From Paenibacillus sp. 32352 (GTDB lineage: Bacteria; Bacillota; Bacilli; Paenibacillales; NBRC-103111), in contig NZ_MZNT01000011.1 of assembly GCF_002042965.1 (NCBI RefSeq), positions 124,001 through 188,000 on the forward strand: a stretch of 64,000 nucleotides of DNA, in the 5' to 3' direction. The translations under genes were made by a program, and so were the position numbers. How positions within the stretch are numbered: position 1 is the stretch's first letter; each line of letters begins with the position of its first letter. Below, in pieces: positions 17,946 through 26,936 of this stretch. The notes beneath the pieces were generated by a model that was not told the origin of the DNA, ran no database searches, and worked only from the letters and a program-made list of their open reading frames with translations.

Positions 17946-19472
17946 ATGGAAAGAAAAATCGGCTTAAAGCATTCCTTGGCGTACGGCAGCGGCAACCTGC
18001 TGGGGAGCGGAGCTCTTGCGGTCAGCGGCGCCTGGCTGTTGTACTTTTATACGACATTCTGCGGATTGTCGGCTATTCAAGCGGCTTCCATTTTCTCGAT
18101 CGCCAGTATCGTCGATGCGGTGAGCAACCCGATTATGGGCTTTATCAGCGACAATCTGCACCGGACGAAAATCGGACGGAGGTTCGGGCGCCGCAGATTC
18201 TTCATTCTGATCGGGATTCCGCTAATGATCGTCTACCCGTTAATGTGGGTGAACGGCTTCGGCTACTGGTATTATCTGGTAACGTACATTTTATTCGAAT
18301 TGATTTATACGTCGATCATGGTTCCGTACGAATCTTTGGCGGCAGAGATGACCAAGGATTTTGGCGCGCGCTCCAGATTGACCGGCTTTAAAGCGATTTT
18401 CGGTAAAATTGCCAACTTCGCCGCCGCGTTCATTCCAGGCCGATTCATTGCTATGTACGGAAAAGATTCGCCGACTCCATTTTTGTACACAGGGATCGTA
18501 TTTGCGGTCATTCTGGTGATTGCGATGATTTTCTTGTACAAGTATTCATGGGAACGTTCCGCGAAGGAAATGGAAGAAGAACTTAAGAACGAGCCCGAGC
18601 TCGGCTTTGTGAATGCGATGAAGAAGCTGTTTATCGATATCACCTCCACCTTCCGGGTCAGAAGCTTCCGTCATCATCTTGGCATGTATCTGGGAGGCTT
18701 CTCGGCAGAATGGTTATTCACATCGGCTTTCACGTATTTCATCGTCTTTTCGCTGCACCAAAGCTCCGAGTATGTGTCCAATCTATCGAGCTTCAACTCG
18801 GTCATTCAATTGATCGCAACGTACTTATTTATCGGCTACTGCGTGAAAAAAGGGTTCTCAAAGCCCTACATTATGGCCATTTCCATCGTGCTGCTCGCGG
18901 TGCTCGGCTACTTCGCGATTTACCTGATCCATCCGTCTAACATGACGCTGTGGCTGTATGTCATTACGCTAGTGATGGGCTTCGGTACCGGCGGGGTTTA
19001 TTACATCCCTTGGAATCAGTATACGTTCATGGCGGATGTGGATGAGGCATTGACCGGCCGCAGAAGAGAAGGGATTTATGCCGGTGTCATGACGTTTGCC
19101 GGTAAAATGGTGAGAGCGGTCGTCGTCTTCCTGCTCGGCTGGGTCTTGCAGCAGTACGGCTTCGTTTCCAAGCAGGCTGTACAGCCGCTGTCGGCAGAGC
19201 ATGCCATCGTTGGTGTATTGATTGTCGGAACGATTGTACTGGGGATCGCAGGGATTATTGCTTCTGTGATGTTCAAGCTGAATGTAGAATCTCATAAAGT
19301 GCTGGTTAAAGAAATTGATCGCCTCAAAGAAGGCGGATCCATGGCGGATGCGGATACCGAATCCCGCGCCGTATTTGAAAAGCTGACCGGCTTCCGGTAT
19401 GAGCAATGCTGGGGCAACAATAATGTCGGCTATAAAGATAAAACAGGCACCAAGGTCGGGGCGAGCGTGTAG
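17946..19472 (+). CDS. GPH-family sugar:cation symporter (MFS)
   Basis: A 508-aa polytopic protein with about 12 hydrophobic segments, similar to the glycoside-pentoside-hexuronide:cation symporter family. The N-terminal motif LAYGSGNLLGSGALAVSG, the loop IVDAVSNPIMGFISDNLH and RTKIGRRFGRRRFF are typical. There is a C-terminal hydrophilic extension of about 60 aa after TM12. ATG at 17946 follows GAGGGG. The preceding YesM/YesN-type system is the obvious candidate regulator. The sugar is not known. Confidence 0.88.
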   Translation: MERKIGLKHSLAYGSGNLLGSGALAVSGAWLLYFYTTFCGLSAIQAASIFSIASIVDAVSNPIMGFISDNLHRTKIGRRFGRRRFFILIGIPLMIVYPLMWVNGFGYWYYLVTYILFELIYTSIMVPYESLAAEMTKDFGARSRLTGFKAIFGKIANFAAAFIPGRFIAMYGKDSPTPFLYTGIVFAVILVIAMIFLYKYSWERSAKEMEEELKNEPELGFVNAMKKLFIDITSTFRVRSFRHHLGMYLGGFSAEWLFTSAFTYFIVFSLHQSSEYVSNLSSFNSVIQLIATYLFIGYCVKKGFSKPYIMAISIVLLAVLGYFAIYLIHPSNMTLWLYVITLVMGFGTGGVYYIPWNQYTFMADVDEALTGRRREGIYAGVMTFAGKMVRAVVVFLLGWVLQQYGFVSKQAVQPLSAEHAIVGVLIVGTIVLGIAGIIASVMFKLNVESHKVLVKEIDRLKEGGSMADADTESRAVFEKLTGFRYEQCWGNNNVGYKDKTGTKVGASV

Positions 19473-19492
19473 GCCGACCAGCCCAATGCCAT

Positions 19493-19549
19493 AGAAAAAA
19501 AGACTGTCCTTTCGGGATTACGTTCCGGGAGGGCAGTTTTTTTTTCAAT
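19493..19549 (+). terminator. Rho-independent terminator after the symporter gene
   Basis: An A-rich run and GACTGTCCT pair with GGAGGGCAGT followed by nine T, around a 15-nt loop. The A and T runs also let it work from the opposite strand. Confidence 0.8.
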
Positions 19550-19608
19550 TTTGCCTGTAACAAAGAGCCCGCTTTGTGAGGTGTTCCTCACGCACGTCCA
19601 CAACCCTA

Positions 19609-19638
19609 TTGACAAAAGACCCGGAACGGTTGTATTAT
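19609..19638 (+). promoter_or_regulatory. promoter of the second efflux module
   Basis: A perfect TTGACA at 19609-19614, 18-bp spacer, TATTAT at 19633-19638. The TetR-type dyads begin 15 bp downstream of the -10, so a bound repressor would block initiation or escape. Confidence 0.7.
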
Positions 19639-19653
19639 CCAGATATAGCTAAT

Positions 19654-19696
19654 TTGAACGTTTGTTCAAAACAATCGTTCAAAACAATTGTTCAAC
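19654..19696 (+). promoter_or_regulatory. TetR-type operator cluster
   Basis: TTGAACGTTTGTTCAA (19654-19669) is a perfect 6+6 dyad with a 4-nt centre. Two more GTTCAA half-sites follow at regular spacing (CAATCGTTCAAAA, CAATTGTTCAA). It lies between the promoter and the tetR gene, which is where an autoregulating AcrR/TetR protein binds. Confidence 0.65.
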
Positions 19697-19798
19697 TTCC
19701 ATCTGGTTATATTATCTAAGGATGGCACAGGTATACATAACTCCAATAATTCATCGCAATTACAAATATCGCGGATGTTCAACAAAGGGAGGAATCAC

Positions 19799-20401
19799 AT
19801 GAAACAGGACCAGAAGGATGTTAAATTAAAAATTTTGGACGCAGCCAAGAGACTGTTCGCGCGCAAAGGCTTCGACGGAACCACCGTCAGACAAATATGC
19901 GATGAGGCCGGGGTAGCGCTGGCGTTAGTATCTTACCATTTCGGCGGCAAAGAAAATGTGTATTACGCTTTGTTCGAAACGTTCACGCCGCAATTTGCGC
20001 AGACGACCTATGACCTGAAGGATCCGGAGGCGGACCTGCGAAGCTTTATCCGCGATTTCGTCGAATTTCGGATCGCCGAGCCGGAGCTCATCAATATGCT
20101 TCAGCAGGAAGTCATGATGCAGAGTCCGCGGCTGGAGAAGGTCCAGTCCATCGTGTATTCGATATGGATGCAGCTGAGGCTTATTCTGGAGGCCGGACGC
20201 AAGATGGGCCGGTTTGATTACGAATCGTTGACGCATACGATGCATTTTGTATTCGGTACGCTGATTTTCTCCAGGGTCAGCCCGTTTCTGGAGCCTGTAT
20301 TCGCCTCAGATTCGGCACAAGGCAAGGATGAGAGCCTGGAAGCCGTCGTAGGGTATACGACGCGATTTATTTTTAACGGATTGCAGTGCAAGGATCAGTA
20401 G
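19799..20401 (+). CDS. TetR/AcrR-family transcriptional regulator
   Basis: A 200-aa repressor: N-terminal HTH (ILDAAKRLFARKGFDGTTVR, QICDEAGVALALVSYHFGGK, ENVYYALFE) and a helical ligand-binding domain. The C-terminal half (ELINMLQQEVMMQSP) resembles the CecR (YbiH)-like branch that controls HlyD/ABC efflux operons in other bacteria. ATG at 19799 has AGGGAGG 6 nt upstream. It is the first gene of the TetR-HlyD-ABC2-secreted protein run and probably autoregulated through the dyads upstream. Confidence 0.93.
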   Translation: MKQDQKDVKLKILDAAKRLFARKGFDGTTVRQICDEAGVALALVSYHFGGKENVYYALFETFTPQFAQTTYDLKDPEADLRSFIRDFVEFRIAEPELINMLQQEVMMQSPRLEKVQSIVYSIWMQLRLILEAGRKMGRFDYESLTHTMHFVFGTLIFSRVSPFLEPVFASDSAQGKDESLEAVVGYTTRFIFNGLQCKDQ

Positions 20402-20448
20402 ACATTCAAGTATAGAGAGAAAAGCATCATGTGGGAGGAGAAAGGAAT

Positions 20449-21660
20449 ATGAAACGGAATACAGCGGTAATAGCAGTAGTAGCTTTGGCCATAGCATTAG
20501 GCAGCGGAGGCTATATGCTGGCTGCGGAAGGGAAGGATGCGGTGACATTGGCCGCAGGCAAGAAGGCAAGCATCGTCACCGCAGAGCAGGTGAACGTATC
20601 CTTCCAAGGGGTCGGCGGCAAGATTATCGATCTGCCGGTTCAGGAAGAGCAGCGGGTTACCAAAGGAACGGTGCTGCTGGCACTTGACCCTACCGATATC
20701 GATTTGCAGCTGCAGAAGGCGCAGGCGGATATTGAGGTGACGACCCTGAAGCTCAAGCAGACGGAGGACGGACTTCAAGTCGCTCAGGAAAAGCTGAATA
20801 ACGCCTTGAAGCAAGCCCAAATCGGCGTTGCCCAGGCGCAGACCTCTCAGGAGCAGGTTCATGAGGGGGCGCGTTCGGAGGATATTGAGAGACAGAAGCT
20901 CGCGGTTGCAGCGGCGGACGAATCGTACAATCACGCGTTAAAGCTCTACAATCAATTGTTGAATATGGAAGAGACTTATGATAATAATCCATACTCCTAC
21001 AAGGATCACCGGGACGCTTTGGAAAATGCGCGAAGCCAGTTGGCAACGCTGCAAAACGCGCGTGATCAGCAGAATGCGGCGTTGAACAAAATGCTGAATG
21101 GCGCGACGGAGCAGGAGAGGCAGCAGGCAGCCCTCGTTACGGATAAAGCACAGGCCATCCTGGAGCAAAATCAGCTGGGGCAGGAGGATATCAACAACCA
21201 GCGGATCGGTCTGGATGCACTGGCCAAGCAGCTGGAGCAGCAAAAAATATTGCTCCAATCTCTCCAAATCCAGAAAGAAAGAATGACGTTGAAATCACCG
21301 GTAGACGGCAAAGTGGTCAAGATTGTTCCGAAGGTGGGAGAGAACGTAGGTTCGGGGACTCCCGTCATTATCGTGGAAACGGAAAAGCTGTATTTTGATA
21401 TGTACGTCGATGAGCAGCAGGTAAGCAAGCTCAAGCCGGATATGACGGTGCCAGTTCATTTTGCTGCTTTGCCTGATCAAGTCCAAGGGCGCGTGCACTA
21501 TATTACTGCGGCACCGCAATTTGCAAGCTTAAGAATGAGTCGCGAGAAAGGAACGGCCGATCTCAACACCTTCCAGGTGCGAATCTATGTGGATCGAACA
21601 GATAAGCTGCTGCCGGGCATGACTGCGGAGGTGCGTGTTGATGAGATCCCAGCTCGATGA
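20449..21660 (+). CDS. HlyD-family efflux adaptor (YbhG-like)
   Basis: A 403-aa protein with a single N-terminal transmembrane or signal segment (TAVIAVVALAIALGSGGYML), a split biotinyl/lipoyl-like domain (GGKIIDLPVQEEQRVTKG; LKSPVDGKVVKIVPKVGENV), two long coiled-coil arms (about residues 85-285) and a beta-barrel C-terminus (YFDMYVDEQQVSKLKPDM, KLLPGMTAEVRV). Its end overlaps the permease gene by 20 nt, showing tight translational coupling. Confidence 0.9.
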   Translation: MKRNTAVIAVVALAIALGSGGYMLAAEGKDAVTLAAGKKASIVTAEQVNVSFQGVGGKIIDLPVQEEQRVTKGTVLLALDPTDIDLQLQKAQADIEVTTLKLKQTEDGLQVAQEKLNNALKQAQIGVAQAQTSQEQVHEGARSEDIERQKLAVAAADESYNHALKLYNQLLNMEETYDNNPYSYKDHRDALENARSQLATLQNARDQQNAALNKMLNGATEQERQQAALVTDKAQAILEQNQLGQEDINNQRIGLDALAKQLEQQKILLQSLQIQKERMTLKSPVDGKVVKIVPKVGENVGSGTPVIIVETEKLYFDMYVDEQQVSKLKPDMTVPVHFAALPDQVQGRVHYITAAPQFASLRMSREKGTADLNTFQVRIYVDRTDKLLPGMTAEVRVDEIPAR

Positions 21661-22795
21661 ATGGCGTATCGCACTCACCGGCAAATTCGTTCCAGCCATA
21701 CTGATCGCCCCCTTAATCGTAGCGGCATTGTTCGGCTACATGTTCCAGAACAGCCAGATCAATGAGGCGCCGATTGCCGTAGTCGATGAAGATAACAGCA
21801 TTTACAGCAGGCAGTTCACGGAGAAGGTGAATGCCTCCCAGTACATGCAGGTGACGGATGTATTTCATCAGGCGATGCAGCCTGACACCTTATTGGCGAA
21901 CGAAAATTACATGGCCGTTATCTATCTGCCCCGGGGGATGGAGCAGCTCCGTTATCAAGGCAAGCAGGTCAATATCGGCGTATTGATCGACAATTCAATG
22001 CCCTCTGCGGTAGGGAACCTTCGTAACGGGATTCAGGAGCTTATCACGATTGAAAATACGACCTTGTCCGTAGGCAAGCTGAAGGTTATGGGGTTAAGTG
22101 ATGAAGCGGCTGCGGGCATCGTAGCGCCGTTATCGATGCAGCAAAGATTGCTGTATAACCCGACATCGGATTTTATAGGCTTCATGGTCATCGGCTTTGT
22201 CAATGTAGTCGCGTTGGGGATTACGGCCATAGCAGCGGCATCCATTGTTCCGCGATTAAGAGTGGAAGGGAAGCTTCTGCAGGAGCTGGATCATCCGATT
22301 GGACTATGGCTGCGGGTCGTACCTTATGCGGTCATCTCCTGCATCAGTCTCCTGCTCGCCATAGGGCTGTTGAAGCAGCTCGGGGGACTCCGGTTCGCGG
22401 GAAGCGCCATAGAATTCATAGTTCCGCTGCTGCTTTACACACTGACCGTATCCTGGATGGGCATGCTTGTCGGATGGTCGGCAGCCGCTCCTTCGAAGGT
22501 CGCGCTTCGCACCTACGCTATCGTGTATCCCTCCTTCATGCTGTCAGGGGTACAGGTAGCGCCGATTGTTTTCCCTTATCCGATCCAGGTGATCAGTCAT
22601 ATGCTCCCTTTGACCTGGCTGTTCAAATTGTTAAGGGGGATGGGCTATCGTGGCGGCAGTATAGCCTACTTTTCAGCTGAGCTTGGTGTGTTTTTATTGA
22701 TGATCGGCGTTTTGTCTCTGGGCATCGGGCTGATGATGCTCTGGGAAAACCGCAAGTTGAAAGTGAATACGCGATTGGAGGAAGTTGCAGCATGA
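21641..22795 (+). CDS. ABC-2 type membrane permease of an export system
   Basis: A 384-aa protein with TM1 near the N-terminus (FVPAILIAPLIVAALFGYMF), a large extracytoplasmic domain of about 150 aa (PIAVVDEDNSIYSRQFTEKV), and five or so C-terminal TM helices. This is the ABC2_membrane_3/DrrB-YhgE architecture. ATG at 21641 has GGAGGTG 7 nt upstream inside the end of the adaptor gene. No ATP-binding subunit is encoded next to it; either a partner elsewhere is used or the protein works without one. Confidence 0.85.
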   Translation: MRSQLDEWRIALTGKFVPAILIAPLIVAALFGYMFQNSQINEAPIAVVDEDNSIYSRQFTEKVNASQYMQVTDVFHQAMQPDTLLANENYMAVIYLPRGMEQLRYQGKQVNIGVLIDNSMPSAVGNLRNGIQELITIENTTLSVGKLKVMGLSDEAAAGIVAPLSMQQRLLYNPTSDFIGFMVIGFVNVVALGITAIAAASIVPRLRVEGKLLQELDHPIGLWLRVVPYAVISCISLLLAIGLLKQLGGLRFAGSAIEFIVPLLLYTLTVSWMGMLVGWSAAAPSKVALRTYAIVYPSFMLSGVQVAPIVFPYPIQVISHMLPLTWLFKLLRGMGYRGGSIAYFSAELGVFLLMIGVLSLGIGLMMLWENRKLKVNTRLEEVAA

Positions 22796-24594
22796 GAATA
22801 AATAAGAAAAAAACGTCCTTATCGATACTTATGAGTGTTTGTTTGATGACAACGGCCCAGGCAGCATGGGCTGACTCGGTGGTCCCATCCGCATTGACGG
22901 CAGAAGCGGCAGCGCAGGGTACTAGCATCGTCGCTACGCCTTCTTACAAACTGAACGATAACATGAGTGTAGAAATAAAAAGCTTATTGAATGATTCCTC
23001 CTCGGACGGAGTCAAGATTGCCGCCGTAATCCGGATGAAAAGCAGCGCAGGAAAGGTTGTCAAAATTCCGGATTTGGATCTGCGGGCAAGAACGGCGGAT
23101 GGCGATGAATATACGCTGCAGGCTAGTGTGCTGAATGCCCATGCGATTCGTCCGAATACGACGGAAGAATTAAACTACTTCGTCACCGTTGACCGGAAAG
23201 AAGCGGTAAGCTTGTCCGAGCTTGTCTGGCTGTCTGTCGATTGGTATTCCTTTCCCAAGACCGAGACCGAAGTGCTGACCGTCCCCGTAACGGGTCTTAG
23301 CTGGGACGGGCCGTTGTCCCAATTGACGCAGCCTGAGTATGTAAAAGCCTGGGGACAGTCGTTTCAGATTCCTACAATTGATTCCCCTCTGTTCTACACA
23401 CCGGTAGCTGTAAGCACTGAAAATACGCAGCAGGGAACCATGACCTCCGTCAAGCTGCTGGTACAGAACCGGTCAGCCAAAAAAGAGACGCTTCCGGAGT
23501 TCAGCTTGGACGGCCGGGCTGTTGACGCTTCGGGTACGGACGCTTCCGTCTTCGCCGGCAAAAGGGTAGAGCAGGGTGTCATCTCTCTCGACCCTCAGGA
23601 GCAGCGGTATATTCACTACGCTATCCCGACCGATAAGAACACGGTGCTGAGCAGCCTGAATCTAGTGACGAATGAAACGTTCAAGCAGCTGGATGCCAAG
23701 GGCAATCCGACCGTCATTCCTTATTCCATCGGGAGATTGACCATTACGATGCCGAATGCAGGACAATCGGATATTGCTATTGAAGGAGCCCCGTACGACT
23801 ACAACACGCCTTTCCGGTTCGATACAAATACGGATGCGATCGATCCGAATATGGACGTCTCTCTGGTAGAGCTTCATATGCACGAGAATGAAGGCGAAGG
23901 CTATCAGACGGTGATAGGGAAGTATAAGCTGACGAACCGCAGCGATCAGCCTCTGCCGATTCCGGTGTTCCAGACCAAATTAATCACCGAAAACGGGCAG
24001 ACCTATTCGGGCAGCCGTCAAAGCACGACGACGCAGGAGATCATGCCGAATACTTCTTACGTGATCAGCTATTCGTATATCATGCCTTCCGAGCTGAAGG
24101 ACCAAAATTTCATTCTGAAAATCGTAGATACGAAAACGGCGGCGCCGGTTTCGACAACACTCGGAGCCTATCGGCTGGCCCTTCAGCCGAATTCGCTGAA
24201 TGAGGAGATGCTGACCTTCTACCCGTTCAAGGTGAAGGTGAATCTATGGCAGCTTTCAGCTAAAGCGAATTTGTCATCGGCGGCAGCGCCTAGTCCGACA
24301 ACCTATTCCTATAAACTGAAGCTGGATCTCGATATCGAACGTCAGGAGCAGGTCATCGTAGACCAGAACTTCTCGAGGATGTCGCTGGAGCTTGTAGACC
24401 CTACCGGACGCCTCTTATCCGTCAAAACGCTAAGCTTTACCGGCGTCAACCGGCTTGTCAGCGGAAAGCAATTCATTCAGTTCGATAACTTGAAAACGGA
24501 CGAACAGGAATACCCTCTGACGGTAAACGTCTATGAAACCATCACGACGCCAACAGGCGAAGCCAAGCGGCTCGTGGCATCCTTTAAGGAATAA
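22792..24594 (+). CDS. secreted protein of efflux-module family (full-length paralogue)
   Basis: A 600-aa exported protein with a signal peptide (LSILMSVCLMTTAQAAWADS). It overlaps the permease gene by ATGA. Repeated beta-sandwich-like segments are suggested by patterns such as LVWLSVDWYSFPKTE and VKLLVQNRSAKKETLPEFSL and by a second half with NEGEGYQTVIGKYKLTNRSD. It is homologous to the gene cut by the left edge (1-805), which ends another efflux module. I do not recognise a named domain. Translational coupling suggests that it works with the adaptor and permease on the outer face of the membrane. Confidence 0.85.
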   Translation: MRINKKKTSLSILMSVCLMTTAQAAWADSVVPSALTAEAAAQGTSIVATPSYKLNDNMSVEIKSLLNDSSSDGVKIAAVIRMKSSAGKVVKIPDLDLRARTADGDEYTLQASVLNAHAIRPNTTEELNYFVTVDRKEAVSLSELVWLSVDWYSFPKTETEVLTVPVTGLSWDGPLSQLTQPEYVKAWGQSFQIPTIDSPLFYTPVAVSTENTQQGTMTSVKLLVQNRSAKKETLPEFSLDGRAVDASGTDASVFAGKRVEQGVISLDPQEQRYIHYAIPTDKNTVLSSLNLVTNETFKQLDAKGNPTVIPYSIGRLTITMPNAGQSDIAIEGAPYDYNTPFRFDTNTDAIDPNMDVSLVELHMHENEGEGYQTVIGKYKLTNRSDQPLPIPVFQTKLITENGQTYSGSRQSTTTQEIMPNTSYVISYSYIMPSELKDQNFILKIVDTKTAAPVSTTLGAYRLALQPNSLNEEMLTFYPFKVKVNLWQLSAKANLSSAAAPSPTTYSYKLKLDLDIERQEQVIVDQNFSRMSLELVDPTGRLLSVKTLSFTGVNRLVSGKQFIQFDNLKTDEQEYPLTVNVYETITTPTGEAKRLVASFKE

Positions 24595-24601
24595 GTGAGA
24601 A

Positions 24602-24618
24602 CCCCACTCGAAGTGGGG
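24602..24618. other. small hairpin after the efflux module
   Basis: CCCCACTCGAAGTGGGG is a perfect 7-bp stem with a 3-nt loop, directly after the last gene. No T run follows, so it may protect the mRNA 3' end rather than terminate. Confidence 0.55.
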
Positions 24619-24672
24619 CCTAGGGTTTGGGAAAACCTGGTATTAAGCAAAGCCTCGGAATTCATATCAAGC

Positions 24673-24718
24673 TAAAAAAATGACATTCGAACCATTCAGG
24701 CTCGGATGTCATTTTTAT
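24673..24718. terminator. bidirectional terminator between convergent genes
   Basis: AAAAATGACAT(T)CGA pairs with TCG(G)ATGTCATTTTT around a short loop, with A and T runs on the two sides. It separates the efflux module from iclR. Confidence 0.82.
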
Positions 24719-24749
24719 TATAGCGTGAAGGGAAGGGGTACTTCCAGTC

Positions 24750-25511
24750 TTAGCTCCCGCATTTATAACCAAGTCCTAAAGAGATCGTACGGGTTGTGTC
24801 CAGAACGGCAGCGATCCATTCTTCTTGAGCCGGCACCATGCGGTCGGTTGGGCCAATGGTGCTGATGGAGGCTATCACTTGCCCTGAAGCGTCGAAGATA
24901 GGGGCTGCGATACCGGTCACGCCGACATTGCGGAGGTTGGAGCTCATCTCGTAGCCTTTAGCGCGAATCTGACTCAGTCGTTCCTTGATATCTGCAGGAT
25001 TTTTCAAGGAATACTGCGTAAAGGTGCGAAGCTCCTCGCTCAGCACGCCGTCAATCAAGGATTCCGCCTGAAAGGCGAGAATCGACCTCGAAGCGGAGGT
25101 GGCGTAAAGAGGGAAACGGCGGTAGACTTCAATATCAAAGCGTATCGGATATTGCGAATCGATTTTATCAACATAAATGGCATCGGTGCCGTCAATGACG
25201 CACAGACACACCAATTCCTTGGTCGTAGAAGCCAGACGGTGCATATGCGGGCGCGCAAACTCCACCATGTTATGGTCCTTGAGCACTTTATTGCCAAGCT
25301 CCAGGAGAGTATAGCCCAAGGCATACTGCTTGTTCGACGGATTTTGCCGGATCAGTCCTTCGCTTTCCAAAGTAATAAGAAGCTTGTGGACGGCACCCTT
25401 GGACAGGCCCAGCCGTTTGCTGAGATCCGTAACCCCCAGCTCTTTGGGCGAATCGAGGAACAGCTTGAGCAAGCGGCAGCTGTTTTTGACGGAAGACAAA
25501 TACGTTTCCAT
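24750..25511 (-). CDS. IclR-family transcriptional regulator
   Basis: A 253-aa regulator: N-terminal winged HTH (ELGVTDLSKRLGLSKGAVHK, LLITLESEGLIRQNP) and the IclR effector-binding GAF-like domain (VCLCVIDGTDAIYVDKIDS, LYATSASRSILAF, VTGIAAPIFDASGQVIASIS). It diverges from the ABC importer operon across 299 bp containing a palindromic operator, so it most likely controls that operon in response to the imported compound or a breakdown product. Confidence 0.94.
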   Translation of the reverse strand: METYLSSVKNSCRLLKLFLDSPKELGVTDLSKRLGLSKGAVHKLLITLESEGLIRQNPSNKQYALGYTLLELGNKVLKDHNMVEFARPHMHRLASTTKELVCLCVIDGTDAIYVDKIDSQYPIRFDIEVYRRFPLYATSASRSILAFQAESLIDGVLSEELRTFTQYSLKNPADIKERLSQIRAKGYEMSSNLRNVGVTGIAAPIFDASGQVIASISTIGPTDRMVPAQEEWIAAVLDTTRTISLGLGYKCGS

Positions 25512-25602
25512 AGAATTCCTTCTCCCTTTGACAAGTACGAAAATATTGGTATTTTATCACAATCGTTGTCATTTTCCTAGTACAAAAATTGAATATTAAC
25601 AA

Positions 25603-25631
25603 TTGCGCAAAATTTTAAATCATGCTAGAAT
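25603..25631 (+). promoter_or_regulatory. promoter of the ABC importer operon
   Basis: TTGCGC at 25603-25608, 17-bp spacer, TAGAAT at 25626-25631 with an extended TGC just before it. The operators at 25641-25677 lie over the early transcribed region. Confidence 0.55.
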
Positions 25632-25640
25632 TTATCCATA

Positions 25641-25677
25641 GTTCACATATAGTATACAATGTTCACATATAGTGAAC
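25641..25677 (+). promoter_or_regulatory. probable IclR operator, two tandem sites
   Basis: GTTCACATATAGTGAAC (25661-25677) has perfect 6-bp arms around a 5-bp centre. A second copy, GTTCACATATAGTATAC (25641-25657), begins exactly 20 bp earlier, about two helical turns, and has one intact arm. Position just downstream of the promoter fits repression. Confidence 0.65.
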
Positions 25678-25810
25678 AAGTGGTCGGAGCTGTATTTTTA
25701 AAAAAATGGTTTTGGAAAGGCGTTTGCTGCAACGGCTGATCGTTCGGGCTGCTGGTCCAGTAAATTCCTATACCATATAATCAGCTATCAAAAAGGGAGG
25801 ATCTACATCA

Positions 25811-26926
25811 ATGAAGAAAAAGACAATCTCTGTATTATCCGCCGTCGTTCTATTAGGCAGCGTATTGGCGGGCTGCGGCTCCTCGACGGATAAAGCGGCT
25901 AAGCCGGCTCCGGCGGCAGAAGGAAAAGCGGGCGAAGGCGCATTAACCCCGGAAAAGCAGCTGGTAGTGGCAGGTAATGGCGCAACGGTTGAGCAGTTGA
26001 TGAAAGACGAGATTTTCAAGAAATTCAATGAAAAATATCCTGATGTGAAGCTGACCTACGTATCGGGCGTTTCCACCGAGATTGTCGCTAAAGCGAAAGC
26101 GCAGAAAGCGTCTCCACAAATGGACGTTACGATTATTGAGGGCGGGGAGCAGGAAGCAGGCCGTGTAGAAGGGCTCTGGGACACGCTGAACGACAAGGAC
26201 ATTCCTAGCATGAAGAAAGTGATCGAGGATCTGAAGACGAAGGACAACAGCGGGGTCGCCGTTAACTTTACTCCGATGGGCATTTCGTATAACGAGGCCA
26301 TGGTGAAAGAAAAGAACCTGCCGGTTCCGACATCCTGGAATGACCTGGCTCGTCCCGAAATGAAAGGAAACCTGACCATTTCCGAGATTTCGAGCAACTT
26401 CGGACGTTCTACCCTCATTATGCTGGCTTACGCCAACGGCGGGAACGAGAAAAATATGGATGCAGGCTTTGCCAAAATGAAAACGATCGCAAGCTACATG
26501 CCTACCTTTGCCAAGAGTGCGGCTCAGCTGCAGCAAAACCTGCAAAACAAGAGTGCAGCCTACACCACCTGGACCATGGCGCGCAGCCTTGTGCAGAAGG
26601 ATGCGGGAATGGAGCTGAAATTCGTCGTTCCTAAAGAGGGCGCGAACCTGGTGCCTAACGTAGCAACGATCGTCAAAGGCGCGAAAAACCCGAATGCAGC
26701 GAAGCTGTTCGTAGAATTCCTGCTGTCGGATGAAGTTCAGAAAATGTATGCCAGCAAGCTGTACTATAACCCTGCGACGAATGTGAAGCTGCCGGATGAT
26801 ACGGCGAAGCTGCTTGATTTTGACCGCAGCAAGGTCGTGAAGTTTGATCTGGAAACCGTAGGCGCCAAGACACCGGAATGGATTGACCGCTTCAACAAAG
26901 AGATTGCACCCAATGTAGGAAAATAG
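25811..26926 (+). CDS. ABC importer substrate-binding lipoprotein (polyamine/iron-type)
   Basis: A 371-aa lipoprotein: signal and lipobox (LLGSVLAGC), then a PotD/family-1 type periplasmic-binding fold (LVVAGNGATVEQLMKDEIFK, MDVTIIEGGEQEAGRVEGLW, FTPMGISYNEAMVKEKNLP, and the C-terminal PNAAKLFVEFLLSDEVQKMY). First gene of a four-gene importer cluster. Similar proteins bind polyamines, ferric ions or small organic acids; the neighbouring M20 peptidase suggests an amide or peptide-like ligand, which is inference. Confidence 0.9.
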   Translation: MKKKTISVLSAVVLLGSVLAGCGSSTDKAAKPAPAAEGKAGEGALTPEKQLVVAGNGATVEQLMKDEIFKKFNEKYPDVKLTYVSGVSTEIVAKAKAQKASPQMDVTIIEGGEQEAGRVEGLWDTLNDKDIPSMKKVIEDLKTKDNSGVAVNFTPMGISYNEAMVKEKNLPVPTSWNDLARPEMKGNLTISEISSNFGRSTLIMLAYANGGNEKNMDAGFAKMKTIASYMPTFAKSAAQLQQNLQNKSAAYTTWTMARSLVQKDAGMELKFVVPKEGANLVPNVATIVKGAKNPNAAKLFVEFLLSDEVQKMYASKLYYNPATNVKLPDDTAKLLDFDRSKVVKFDLETVGAKTPEWIDRFNKEIAPNVGK

Positions 26927-26936
26927 GTGAGAGAAC

